Assembly (NCBI RefSeq): GCF_021347895.1
Contig: NC_067118.1
Span: forward strand, 42,619,255 to 42,683,254
DNA from: Acanthochromis polyacanthus
Taxonomy: Eukaryota; Chordata; Actinopteri; Pomacentridae
Reading direction: 5' to 3'
DNA: 64,000 nt
Positions 1 through 11,751 of this stretch are shown here, in pieces (positions within the stretch are counted from its first letter, which is position 1; each line of letters begins with the position of its first letter). Position numbers and translations under genes: made by a program. The notes under the pieces are model-generated. The model made no database searches and had not been told where the DNA came from. It worked only from the letters and a program-made list of their open reading frames with translations.

Positions 1-300
1 CGGTTGAAAGACTATCAGTTCCTGATTGATTTATTTTAAACAGTCAAATTGCCAATGAATGAATGAGATATTTCAAACAGTCACTGGTTTAAAGACTCAG
101 TTTTTCTTTTTTGAATGATATGTTTCAAAAAGTTTTTATTTTATGAATGGTATATTTCAAACAGTAAAATTGTTAAAGTTTTTATTTTCTGAATGGTAGA
201 TCTCAGTCACTGGTTTAAAGACTCCGTTTTTCTTTTTCTGAATGATATATTTCAAACAGTTAAATTGCTAAAGTTTTATTTTCTGTTAGTTCTTGTTGAG
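1..300. repeat. Diverged AT-rich tandem repeat
   Basis: Two imperfect copies of a unit of about 115-120 bp lie in tandem. Each contains the phrase CACTGGTTTAAAGACTC followed by a T-rich run, then TTTCAAACAGT and a T-rich, TCTGAATGGTA-like segment. No coding potential is visible. It could be an edge of a larger satellite or transposon lying left of the window. Confidence 0.5.
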
Positions 301-843
301 TGTCTTGTGTCTAAATGAACTGTAACTTACAGACTGTAAAAAAGATTGTTCTGTGTTTAACATTCCCCCTTCTCCCACCTGGAGTGATAAACCTCTGTCA
401 GTTAAGGAAGGACTTCCTGTCAGTTAAGGCGAAATAGTGGACAGCAGCGTTTGGTTCAGAAGATGCAGGGAGGGGAGAGGAGAAAAGCCAGAGAAAAAGC
501 TAATACGGAACATTTGTTCAAATTTCCCAGGTTTCTTTCAAAGACTTAAAAACTTTGTCATAGGATGGACAACGGAAGAGTCTATAAGAATGCAGAAATT
601 TTGTTCACACGGACACGTCTGGTTCTGCTAAGATAAAATCTTCTGTCAGTTTGGGTGGTGTCGCATCTGGTCCCGATTAGATAAGCCGCTGACAGTTAGG
701 GGCAGTTAGGGAGGTAATGTATATGTAATATGAATAAGTTGTCACCATTTTGTGTTATTCTCTATGATCATTTTCAGTTAACACCCTGTATAACCTCTTT
801 GTGTTAAAAAAATATCTATGGTGACTTTGGTCAACTAGGGAGG
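301..843. other. Gene-free stretch, nothing recognised
   Basis: No gene, RNA or known repeat was recognised. Short phrases of the type CTGTCAGTTAAGG recur between about 395 and 430, and related GTCAGTT/CAGTTAGGG forms at about 640-710, hinting at a degraded local repeat. The 64-codon open frame here has no recognisable similarity. Confidence 0.4.
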
Positions 844-1040
844 GACTTCTGGTAAAAATATCAGGCAGGGGAGCGTGGTGAAGCTGGACTTCCGGTATAA
901 ACAGCCATTAGGGGCGTGGTGGGGCGGGACTTCCGGTAAAAACAGCCATTAGGGGCGTGGTGAGGCTGGACTTCCGGTAAAAACAGCCATTAGGGGCGTG
1001 GTGAGGCTGGACTTCTGTGACGTGGCAGCTTCTGATTGGG
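844..1040. repeat. 41-bp tandem repeat carrying ETS and KLF/SP motifs, promoter-like
   Basis: The phrase GACTTCCGG starts at 887, 928 and 969, an exact 41-bp period, with diverged copies at about 844 and 1010. Each full unit holds ACTTCCGGT (an ETS core, CCGGAAGT on the other strand) and GGGGCGTGG or a close form (KLF/SP type). A TGACGTGG (CRE-like, about 1018) and an ATTGG (CCAAT on minus, about 1034) follow. The arrangement resembles a promoter or enhancer, but no transcript was identified next to it. Confidence 0.6.
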
Positions 1041-4000
1041 ACCTGTCAAAATTTGACAAAAGGTGTTTATATTACTTTTTTTAGCAGCTCTGAGGATTGC
1101 CGAACCAGTGGCCTGCTTTCTTCTTTGTCATCCCAGTGAACCTGCTGCATCCAGGCCAGTTTGTTCATGAGACCCACAGTAATGGAAAGTAATTAAGCAT
1201 AACTCTGAGATACTGTACTTCAGTGTTTCAGCTGAAAATGTCGTACCTGTGACTCCACTACAGTCGTCAGTGACTTCTGAGATGAAAATGTGACACAAAA
1301 TAATTCAAGATAATTTTATAAAAATGGGTTTCAACATTGCAGATGTTTGGAAGTTCCAATAATGAACGATTTCTCTTTGAAAAATCAACTCTTTGAGTCC
1401 AAAAACATGTAAAATGACCTAATTAAAAGGCAAACGTTAGCATAAAGACCAAACGTCAGTCTAAAAATATAACAGAAAGCAGACCATCTTTAAAAACCCG
1501 TGAATTATTTCAGTATGCATCAAAACTGACAACCCTTTCCAGCTGGTCTCTGCTGGAGGATTCTTACTGCTCTGGTTTTTACTCAAAAATATTCTAAATT
1601 TCTTTTGGAAAAAAGTCAGATGTGGTCGTCAGTTCTCCTTTTTTTTCTTCTTGAAAAACTCTTATGTGATTGTTGCAGTTTGTTTATGATCACTGTCAAG
1701 TTGGGAAACTTCCTGTCCTGTCAAGTGTTTTCAGTTTGGGAGTCATTATTTAGGTGTATAATCATGCACTCATGGTGCCACTGTTAGGATTATGCATCCA
1801 CTGTGGAAGTCCTGATCAGGTTCTGCTGGACATCATCTGATCCAAAGCAGTAAATCTTGTTAACGTCTAAATGAATACATGCTGACTTCTTTTTATGTTC
1901 TTTGGGGAAGCTTCGTTTCTCACAGAGGTTAGCATCATGCAGAGTCCCTCACACCGTCTGAGTCGTCACTGAATCACCAGTTTCCAGAGATAATAACCAC
2001 TGCTGTGTTCAGGAGCCTTCTGATGCTTCCATCTCCATAAAGTCCCAGATGCATGACGGTAATTAGGACTTGGTTAGTGATGTTGTGTTTAGATGAGTCA
2101 GTTTTTTCTGGTCTAATGTGAAATTCAGACTACTGGACTATGTTTGGAGTGGTGACAGATTCTGGACGAAGCCTCGGTTATCTCAGTGCTGCATCCACCT
2201 ACCTACCTGTCTGTATGTGTGAATCTGTGGCTTTAAAGACTCCTTCCATCTCCATCTGTCCGTCTCTCTGACTAACTACCCATTCATCCGGCTCATTTTC
2301 TGTCCTGTCTCCTGAACTCAAACTTTCGGACTTTCTAACAGCCCGTCTCTGCCTCTCTCTGTCTGCCAGCTGTAACGTGATCAAGGCTTTTTGTGGAGTC
2401 TCTCAGGGATTTGCTCCCTGCAGCTTCTGTCTCTCTCTTCCTGTCTGTCTCTCAGTGTGTCTGTCAGGATGATGGACCATATCAAGGAGCTCTGGTAGAG
2501 TCTCGTAGGGATTTCCTCCCTGCAGCTTCTCTCTCTCTTTCTCCTGGGAAGCTAATGACAAGAAGTTAAAACTCAGTCACTCCTCTGGCTGACAGCAGGG
2601 CTGGGTAAAAAACGCAGAAATAATCCCCTCCCCTGTAGGGACAACTCGTATTTTTAAATTCATTTCATTCCAACAACTCATTTCCTAACTGCCTAGATTT
2701 TGTCAGTTTAGATTTAAAGGGTTTGCAGAAGTCACGGATGCGTTTTTGAAGTCTTAAGCTTCTCTAAGTTTGGCTCAAATTCAAAATGAGCCACTTAACC
2801 TACTGAATTAGAGCTAAGATAAGATTAGATGGGACTGAATTAGACTCCTTTTAATGTGCCGGCACGCTACAAACACCAGAATCAGATCTGTCTGCATACA
2901 GGAAATAGAACTTCATCAATATTGTAATACACAATTATATTGGATTCAAGATTTTCTTAAATCAATAAAGGGATTTTTTGTGATTTTTGTGAAATTAATC
3001 GCACTTAAGTGAGATTGTAGAAAACCTAAATAAATGTGATTTAAATAAATAAATAAGAACAGATTTTTAAGGCCTAACCCGACACTGACGCATTGCTCTG
3101 GCAGTTTAGATGTAGAAACCAAAAGAAAAAAGGCTTTATGTTTTATTCTAGCTTATTATTTCAGCAACCAAAATGCCCAAATTGATCTGAATAATTTTCA
3201 GCCTTCTGCTCTATTATCTCTAAGAAATATTTTCAGAAGCAAAATTCAGCAAATTCCAGGAAATGCGGAGACTTTGTTGATTACAGGAACTAATTATAAA
3301 ATATTCTGAACATGTAAAAATGTTTCACCAAAACATAACATTTCTAAAAAGGAATTGAAGTAAAGACTGCTCACCCCAGGGTGCTTCTTGGCGTGCTCTA
3401 CTGCCGTCCGAAACATCACTTCTCCACTTAGCAGAAACAAAAAACTTGAGGCCTTTGCTCTCGACAACCAGCAGCTCTGCAGAGTCGTGCACAAGCAGGA
3501 TTTAAACCTGTTGCTGTGTGCATGTGGAGCGAGCACAGGGAGGAGGAGGAGGAGGAGGAGGAAGAGGTCATTTACATCTGATTACAGCCACTGCTGCTCC
3601 CTGGTTGGCTGATCACACTGCTGGACAACTGTTTACACTCACACTGAACGCTCAGGTTGTAAACGTTCTTTAAACCTCCAAACCGACTCATTCGAGGCTC
3701 CTATCAGGGAGTTCAATCAGGAGAAGCTGTGCAGACTTTTCTCCGCCATTTCCTTCAGTGGCTTTGAGGAGTTTTGGGTCTTTGGGGAGCTGACTGGAGG
3801 AAATGGAAAAGCATACAAACACTGTGTCCTTTTAAAGACCGCTGGGGAATATCTGTGCATATGGACCCTTATCAGCTCCACAAAGAGGAGACAAACCGGC
3901 AGTAATGAGGCTGAATGTCGTCCTCCGCTGGGTGGATTTTATCTCTGGATATTAAAGTTAACCAATAAAATAATGCACTAAGGTGAAACTCTGAACAAAC

Positions 4001-4041
4001 TTTATGGACGTGATTTTCAAAAGCACCTTTTCTAGTTAATA
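1041..4041. other. Gene-free stretch
   Basis: No coding exon was recognised on either strand. Visible items are two related phrases at about 2390-2420 and 2495-2530 (GTAGGGATTTCCTCCCTGCA type), a CT-rich tract around 2240-2460, and an AGG trinucleotide run at 3540-3562. Open frames of up to about 80 codons show no known family and overlap low-complexity sequence. Confidence 0.45.
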
Positions 4042-4840
4042 CAGGAGAGTCAAACTCATTTTAGTTCAGGTTCCACATTCAGCCCAGTCTGATCTCCAGT
4101 GATCCAGACCAGTAAAACCAGTAAAACCACAGCAATAACCACAACTCTTAATGGTGCCTTTGTTTTAGTGCAAAAATGTTCACAATTAAGGAATTATCTT
4201 TTTATAAGACATCATGAACAGCCTGGAATTTCTTAAAAAAAATAAGTTTAATTTCATCAACATTCATCCTCAGTTTATCATTTCCACATTACAACTTCCA
4301 GATCACAGAGTGTCTACAAAGGAACACAACATTTAGTCACCTGGAGCTGAAACACAGAGGATTTTACTTTAAAAAATGACAAAAAAACAACAAAAAAGAG
4401 ACAAAATATTACCGAAATAGCATCCAAACAAAAGCGAGAAACAAAATGACAAAAAATTAGAAAAATGACACGAAACAAAACGAAAAAGTGACAAAAAATT
4501 CAACAACAAAGTTACAAAGCGACAAAAGAATGACAAAACCATGAAACAAAACGACGATACCCAAAACAATGAATGAAGCAAAACAGAAAATGACAAAAAT
4601 GACACAAAAAAAACAAGCAAGACAAAAAGGAAACACAAAACGACAAAAACGTGATGGAAACAATAAAAGTCAGCCAAAAAAAGGACTAAAAACAACAAAA
4701 ACAAGACAAAATGCTACAAAAATGACACACAAACGACAAAAGTGAGAAACAAGATCACAAAAAAATGAGAAAACCGACAAAAGAAAAAAGTGACAAAAAA
4801 TGACAAAACTGTGAAACAATGATAAAAGTCAGATAAAAAA
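4042..4840. mobile_element. hAT-type MITE, copy A, with expanded internal array
   Basis: The left end CAGGAGAGTCAAACTC matches one terminal inverted repeat of a family present in at least six copies here (4042, 8510, 16099, 21066, 42963, 49020). The AGTTCAGGTTCCACATTCAG and TTTACAAAACATCATGAACA-like segments of the family follow. From about 4370 to 4840 the interior becomes a quasi-tandem array of ATGACAAAAA and GAGACAAAA words. The opposite terminus is not visible, so the copy is truncated. Hydrophobic minus-strand open frames in the array are artefacts of the repeat. Confidence 0.7.
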
Positions 4841-6399
4841 GGAAAGGAAGGAGAAGGAGCGTCACACGTCTGTTCTACACTATAAAGATGATAACTATTC
4901 TGACAGACTGCTGTATTTTTGTAACCAACAGTGACATCTAGTTATTTGTTATTTGAAAAAATTCAGTTTGCCAAGTATCCTGGACAGCGTACTCCTCTGA
5001 TGATCATTTGCAAAGCAGGACCCAGAAGGTGTTCTTCTCCGCAGAGGTTCATTCTAATGACTCCATCAGCCTCAGACAAGGTGTCTGCAGATGGAAATAA
5101 ATCCCAGAGTGAGTCGAGGCCACGGCTCATCCTGTCATAGGGAACATGTGTGGCTCGATGTGTGCTGCAGGTCCATGGTCTCATTAGGACACGTCTTCTT
5201 CTGGGGTTTGATTTTAATGTCACACAAATAAATACACACCAATATGTCCATTTACACTTATACAAAAGGACCTAACAATAGCAACAGCTTTCTGTGTGTT
5301 CCTGTTTTCACAATCACCTTTACTACAGGAAACAACAACCTCCAGGCTAGCAAACCTCCACTCTGATAATTTCACGTTTTACAAAGGATTCGAATAAAGC
5401 CATCACCATTGTAGAGATAGTTCTGGTTTTCCTGCATGTAAATGTTCCACCAAAAAAAACTCCCCTGTTGCTATTCTGAGGGGACACCATCACTGCATCC
5501 TTTTCTCAGCTCCGCCCGAGAAGACTGGGATTCATTTAAAGGAACACAAACAGGCCACAGCATTTTTTAACCCTTCAGCTCCATGATAATGACCCGCAGA
5601 CAGGCTAAAAACAGGGTACAATACAGAATGAAGTATGTCTAATAAGGACACTAATCTGGGCATATTTAAGCAGCATTTTACACCTGTTTTAAAGTCACCC
5701 CACATCTGCCTCTCCAATAAGGATAACTTTCTGATGGTGTCTTGAAAGGTTTCTCTGAAAAGTGTAAAGTTGGGTTCAAGTCACTCAGAGAGCGACAAAA
5801 GTTAAGTAATCCAAAGCGTCTCCAAGTGTCGACTTTCCAGTGTTAAACCAAACACATTCTGCCCTCAAAATAACTCATTCTGGGTTTTATGCTGTTTGTG
5901 TCTCACACTGGTGGACAATCCAGAACTGCATCACACTGCCAGAATAAGTGAATGGTTCATGTGATGTTGGGATTGTGGTCCTGTTCTCCACTTTGTTACT
6001 GCTGTGAAAACAAGCTCACAACATCCACCGTTCTCTGGTACAAACACCGCAAACTAAAGCAAAATATTTCAGTACAGTCTTATTAGAAACACCCAACTGT
6101 TTGCAATTGGACAGCAGCTCCTCACAAACTGTTCATCGTCTGTCTTTAGGATCTGATCTCTGAGCTTATAACTCAGAGTTCCTCTGGTTCAAAGGCAGCT
6201 GACATTTCTGCCGAAGACGAAACGTTTGACAGTTTTTTGAAACCCCTGCTGGGGAGTCGAGAAGCTCTGGGGAGAATTTTTAACTTTTTAGCTAAAATCA
6301 CATTTAGGCATTCACTTTGCAGTCTAAAATATGTTTTAAAAATCTCACAAGAAAAGGGTCTTTAAAGGAGAAATGAAGCTGCATCTATACACCGTTTAA
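4841..6399. other. Gene-free stretch
   Basis: I see no recognisable exon, RNA gene or transposon. The longest open frame (100 codons, minus, about 4963-5265) has no family resemblance and no splice context that would support it. Confidence 0.4.
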
Positions 6400-6579
6400 T
6401 CCTCATTAAGGGAGGCAGGAGTGAGGGTGAAGGTTCACCTGGACAGGTAAGAGTCTGCAACAGGACTACACAGAGAGACACAGAATCACCAGTTAACCTC
6501 AGCATGTTTGTGGACTGTGGGAGGAAGCTGGAGAACCTGGAGAAAAGCCACACATGTACAGGAGAACATGGAGACTCCA

Positions 6580-7488
6580 CACTGCAAAAACTCCAAATCT
6601 TACCAAGTCTGTTTGTCTTATTTTTAGTCAAAATGTCTCATCCCACTTGGTTTAAGATAAATTCACTTAATAAATGACATTTCAGCAAGATGGAGGGACT
6701 TGTTTTAAGACAATGAATCTTAAATATTTTGTTAAGTCAAACAATCTGGAAATTATCTTGTTTTAACCCTCCTGTCGTCCTGCGGGTCAAATTGACCCAT
6801 TTTAAAGTTTAAAAATGTGGAAAAAATAGTAATTTTCACAGTGAAAAGTTCCACATTTTCAACATTTTTTGGGGAAATTTTTGAACAGTTTTTGATGGAA
6901 ATAAAGAAATGTCAAAAAAAATGTTTCTTTAAGAACATTCACATAAAAATCAACCAAAATCCAGCGAAATTCGGTGGATTTTGGTTGATTTTTATGTGAA
7001 TGTTCTTAAAGAAACAATTCGAAGTTTTAGTGATATACATGGAATCACTTTAGATATTTTTAGGATATTTTTTTGGAAGATTTTTTTCGTTTCTATTAAA
7101 TATTTACAATTTTTATAGATTTCTTTTATTTTCTTCCCGAATTTGAGGATTTTTTAAAAAAAATAAAAGTTTTAAGGGAAACCTTTAAGGATTTTTCTTA
7201 AAGAAGATTTTGCTATTTTTTTAAAATAAATTTAGGGAATTTTTTGCAGATTTTAAAAAAAAAAAATTTCAGACAAGGAATATTTTCTGGTGCTGTAAAT
7301 GAGCTTAAAATAAATCTTCCCAGCTAATTTTAAGGTCTAAATATTCTAAATATCATATCTTACTTCAAGAAATCTTACCAAGACATTTTTCACTTGTTCT
7401 ATTGGCAGATTTTTTCACTTATTTCAAGATAAAAGTTCTTTGAAATAAGTTTTTTTTCCTTGTTTTCAGAGGGGCATTGTTTCCAGTG
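6580..7488. mobile_element. MITE with CACTGCAAAAA ends, interrupted
   Basis: It begins CACTGCAAAAACTCCAAATC at 6580 and ends with CATTGTTTCCAGTG at 7488, approximate inverted termini typical of a common fish MITE. The body contains paired TCTTACCAAG phrases near both ends (about 6598 and 7373). It is interrupted by the piggyBac-like element at 6777-7304. No open frame of transposase type remains. Confidence 0.6.
6777..7304. mobile_element. piggyBac-like MITE copy 1, flanked by TTAA, with perfect hairpin
   Basis: The left end CCCTCCTGTCGTCCTGCGGG follows TTAA (6773-6776), and a second TTAA (7305-7308) follows the right end. CCCT termini and TTAA duplications are the piggyBac signature. The interior holds a palindrome with perfect 42-bp arms, 6922-6963 and 6975-7016. 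Two further copies lie at 10352-11135 and 41594-42072. No transposase frame is present, so it is non-autonomous. Confidence 0.75.
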
Positions 7489-7600
7489 GATGCAGGAAGA
7501 TCCAGGAAGGCTGGGACACGAACCGGGATCTTCCAGCTGTGAGGCAACAGTACTAACCACTGATCCACTGTGCAGCCCCTCGCCAACGACATGTATTAAA

Positions 7601-8509
7601 GAATTACAACCTAACCTAATTAAGTCATTCACATGTGTGATGTCTAACGTGATGTAAAATAATAACTTTAAATTTTAATACTGATCATATTAGATGCACA
7701 TTCAGGCAAACATTTGTTATTTGATTATGACTGATATCATTTGCAGTCATTTAGACTGATGCCATACAGTGACTTCAGTTTATGTCTGTAACATTTACTT
7801 TTTAAATGCTTAGAAATCCAGTGTCCGCTCCACTTCCACACCCTCTAAAAGGTCTCCAAAAATTCTGGAGGATTCAGGGTCAGAACTGGTGAAGTTGTCT
7901 GCAACAAGCTATCATAGAATTACACATTATGCTGACAGGATCTCCTCCTAACAGGCTGGTTTTTTTTTTTTTTTTATTTTGCTACCATGAAGACGTCTCC
8001 ATACCGAATTTAGAATTTGTGACAGTGACAAGTTTTACACGGGAAAAATGAAATAAAATGAGATGATCCAGCCATTAAAAAAGCTAAATAAATAAAATAA
8101 GTCTTCATCTGTCACACCTCCAGCTCTGGGTCATTATTTTTCCTTCCCCTCCACCACAGGACGGCCTGGTGTTCCTGCTGACCTACAGCGCTGCAGATCA
8201 CACACAAATCCTCCTAATTGGACACAGGCCAACCCTGTGGCACAACACGGAGCAGGCTCGTTTAAAAATACACACCATCTGCATGCTGCACATACAGCCA
8301 AACCCCACAGAACGACGACTGTTCCCACCAGGAGATTCAAAACGTGTCCAGGTGAGGTGAAGGCAGGCGTTAACGTGGATAAACATGGACACAGAACGGC
8401 AGCACGTCTCGGATTTGATGCTGAATTTGAAAGCTCAGGCCTCAGGAGACCAACAAGGATCAAAACCTCTTCAGACAACTGGAACTGAACCGTACAGGAT
8501 TCTACTTTA
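7601..8509. other. Gene-free stretch
   Basis: No exon or known repeat was recognised, apart from a poly-T run near 7960. The longest minus-strand open frame starting here (176 codons, 8134-8664) runs into the neighbouring low-complexity array and matches no family, so it is not annotated. Confidence 0.4.
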
Positions 8510-9581
8510 TGATCAAAATGACAAAAACCAAACAAGAAAAGACAAAAAACAAGACAAATTAATACAAAAATGAGACACAAAATTACAAAAACGAGACACA
8601 AAATTACAAAAAATGAGACAAATGACACGAAACAAAACAAAAAAAGAGACAAAAAATTTGACAAAGAAGTTACAAAGCAACAAAAATGAGAAAAAAATTA
8701 CACAAACAAGACCCAAAATGACAAAAGTGACAAAAACATTGAATAAAGCGAAACATAAAATGAAAAAAAGACAAAAAAACATAAGCAAGACATAAAGGAA
8801 ACACAAAATGACAAAAACATGAGAGAACTGATAAAAGTCAGACAAAAAAACAACAAAAACAAGGCAAAACATTGCAAAAATGAGACACAAAGTGACAAAA
8901 AATGAGACAAACGACACTAAACAAAACAATAAAAGACCAAAAATCTGATAAAAAAGTTATAAAATGACCAAAAAATGTACAAACTACAAAAATAAGACAA
9001 AACAATTACACAAATAACACAAAGATCCAACATGACAAAAGCAAGAAACAAAACAACAAAAAAGCAGACTACCAACACAAGCAAGACAAAAAAAAAAAAA
9101 AAAACACAAAACGATGCACAAAACACCAAATAAAGCAAAACACAAAACAACAAAAATAGGACAAAAACACACACGCCAGACAAAAATGAGACACAAAATG
9201 TCAGACAAGAAAACAAAACTAAATAAATTTGACAAATAAGTCACAAAACAACAAAAAATGGACATAAACAAGACCAAAAAATGACCTAAAAGAAAGGAAC
9301 AAAATGAACAAATAGACAAAAAACACAAGTGAGACAAAAGGGAAACACAAAATGACAAAAACAAGACAAGATGTTACAAAAATGAGACACAAAGAACAAT
9401 CTAGTATTTTACTTTCTGATCCAAACAACTTGTCATGGTCTAGAAATGATTTTAAATTTATAGTTTTACTAATTTACAATCTGCAGTTAATGTCTTCTCT
9501 GTAATTTTTACACTTTGAGGGCCGGATTGGACCCTCTGGAGGACCACTTTTGGACCACGGGCCTCATGTTGGACACCCCTG
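8510..9581. mobile_element. hAT-type MITE, copy B, with about 0.9-kb internal array
   Basis: The right end reads GTTGGACACCCCTG at 9568-9581, the inverse of the CAGGGGTGTCCAAC terminus of the family. The unique arm (about 9392-9581) matches copies C, E and F, with shared phrases such as GACCCTCTGGAGGACCAC. Leftward from there, about 880 bp is a quasi-tandem array of GACAAAAATGAGACAC words. The far terminus is missing. Minus-strand frames here look like multi-pass membrane proteins only because the array translates into F, L, V, C and S. Confidence 0.75.
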
Positions 9582-10351
9582 ATCATCTGTGGCGTCACAC
9601 GAACCAAAAGTCGCACAAATGGAAAGCTAAATATAAAAAAAGGAGGCAGAAAACAGCCATTATCTGTTGTTTTCTTGCCCTAAAGCCCCCTTGAAATGCA
9701 GCGTAGCCATAGTAATAAATCCTGGTTACTCGGTTCGACACATAAAAGATCGCTTTGTTGTGTTTTTTTTCTTCTTTTTAATCCCTCTTGTTAAATTTGA
9801 GCCAATCACCCTGCAGTCTGAGGCCTGTGTCGGCTCTGATTAGCCCCTCGGTGTGAGCGTCTGGTCGCCATGCCGCCGCTTGAGAGAAAGCAGAAGGTTT
9901 GAACCTCCAGTTTAACGCCACATAATGCCATTAGATGTCTGCCGGGTTAAGGAGGAGGACCAGAGAAGAACAGCTGACAGCTTCTCGGATCAGATGTGGA
10001 GGAAAAAATAAAACTTACTGTGATTAATAAATTACATCATCAAAGTCTCACATGATCTGGAGAACATTAAACCGATTAAACTGCAGGTTTCTGGGTCAGC
10101 AGGACCAACATGAAGGGAACCGTTTGTTCAAATGGCACTCATGAAAAACAAAAACAAAGTATTAAAAATTCTATTGTTCATCAAAATGTGACTTTTCCAG
10201 TTTGACTGAGGAAGCTCACATTAAAGAAAATGTAGATCAGTTTACTGCAGTATAATAATGTATGAATAAAGACAGAATCATTTTATGTTCACCTACGCCA
10301 TCCAGTGGTGCAACAGGAAACTGCAATTCCACAAATATTTAAAGCGCTTAA
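9582..10351. other. Gene-free stretch
   Basis: No exon, RNA gene or repeat family was recognised between the copy B hAT relic and the next piggyBac-like MITE. Confidence 0.4.
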
Positions 10352-11135
10352 CCCTCCTGTTGTCTTCATTTATGGGCACCAAAGTATTGTTTCCTTGTTT
10401 GAAAAAAAAAAAATTCAGCAAATTTCTGAAAATTTGCAAAACCTTCAGGAAGAAAATTCCAATAATTACTTAAATGTTTCCTTTAAACATTACATTAAAA
10501 AAAATCCTAAAATTTGGCAAGAAAATTCCTGTAAATATTTAAAAAAAAACAACTGTAAAAATCTTCCAAAAAAAAAAAACCCTAAAAATATCTAAAATGA
10601 TTCCATATATATCAGTAAAACGTTTGATATTTTCTTTAAGAACATTCACATAAAAATCATTTTTTCCAGCAAATGAAATGAAATTTCTGACGTCTACATT
10701 TTCACACTTTTGGAAAATTTTGAACATTTCTTGGTGGAAAAAAGAAATGTTAAAAAAATGTTTCTTTAAGAACATTCAGGGGGAAAAAAATCAACCAAAA
10801 TCCAGCAAAATTCACTGGATTTTGGTTGATTTTTTTCTGAATGTTCTTAAAGAAAATATTAGAAGTTTTACTGATATATATGCAATCACTTTAGATATTT
10901 TTGGAAGACTTTTACTCATTTTTAAAAATATTTACAAGAATTTTCTTGCCAAATCTGGGGGATTTTTTTTAATTTAATTTTTCAGGGAATTTTTTAAGGA
11001 ATTACTGGAGTTTTCTTCCTGAAGGTTTTGGAAATTTTCAGAAATTTGGGAAATTTTTTGCAGAGTTTTTGGATTTTTTTTTTCAAACAAGGAAACAATA
11101 TTTTTTGATGCTTGTAAATGAGGACAACAGGAATG
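10352..11135. mobile_element. piggyBac-like MITE copy 2
   Basis: It is flanked by TTAA at 10348-10351 and 11136-11139. The left end is CCCTCCTGTTGTCTTCATTT and the right end is the approximate inverse (GAGGACAACAGGAATG). An imperfect hairpin around 10760-10858 uses the same TTCTTTAAGAACATTC arms as copy 1. A second partial arm at about 10620-10660 suggests an internal duplication. No coding potential. Confidence 0.75.
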
Positions 11136-11139
11136 TTAA

Positions 11140-11751
11140 TCAGAAGCAGCAGCAAAGCTTTTACTGATCTGTCGCATTTAATTTAGGCAGTTTTTAATCT
11201 GTCTAAAGACTTGTGTGTCCTTTTCTTATACATGTATTGTTCATTTGGTATCTTTCTTCTTCCCAGGTCATCACTGTAAAGGAGAAATTGCTCTCGACTG
11301 ATCTTTCCGAGTAAAATAAAGAATTATAAAAAAATAAAATAAAAAGCAGCAGCATCAAACAGCTGCCAGATTTCCCCTCAACTTGTCATTCAACAAAAAA
11401 CAAGCAGCTGTTTTTTTCCAGTGAAAATATATACATATATTTAAAAAAAAACAACAAATTAAATTTACAGAATAACACAAAAAACGCCCCCACGAGAGCT
11501 TTACCAGCATCAGTTTGGTGACCATTCAATATGAAGGCTCTCTGGTGGCTTCATAAAGTTTAAAACAGGCAGAATGAGCCCCGATATTCCTGCTACATGA
11601 AGGAAAAGTCCACTTTCTAATAGAGAAAATACAGCTTCTACTTCTGAGCGTTGCTTGGTTTTAACTGAAACATCATCAGTCAGATTTACCGCTGATTCCC
11701 ACCTGAGCTCCCTGAAATGCATGATGGGAGTCCAACTGAAGGTAAACACTT
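11140..11751. other. Downstream flank and probable 3' UTR of actr5
   Basis: The sequence follows the actr5 stop codon on the minus strand. The best polyadenylation-signal candidate is an ATTAAA on minus at 11177-11182 (TTTAAT on plus), which is weak. A short A-rich tail (about 11310-11345) is visible. No second gene is recognised. Confidence 0.35.

Larger units (their letters stand above)
6400..7600. repeat. Old interspersed repeat split by a nested pair of transposons
   Basis: The left part (about 6400-6579) includes GGACTGTGGGAGGAAGC and GGAGAAAAGCCACACATG. The right part (about 7489-7600) includes CGAACCGGGATCTTCCAGC and AACCACTGATCCACTGTGCA. These are two halves of an interspersed repeat very common in fish genomes. 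The halves are separated by the insertion at 6580-7488, which itself carries a second insertion. The repeat class (SINE-like or LINE-derived) is not decided here. Confidence 0.65.

Noticed and set aside
4369..4704. Hydrophobic membrane-protein-like frame on minus
   Set aside because: It is the translation of a GACAAAA-type array inside a hAT MITE. All such arrays give F/L/V/C/S-rich frames regardless of phase.
8134..9428. Cluster of overlapping hydrophobic frames on minus resembling multi-pass proteins
   Set aside because: Same array artefact in hAT copy B, seen in several overlapping frames at once, with no conserved motif.
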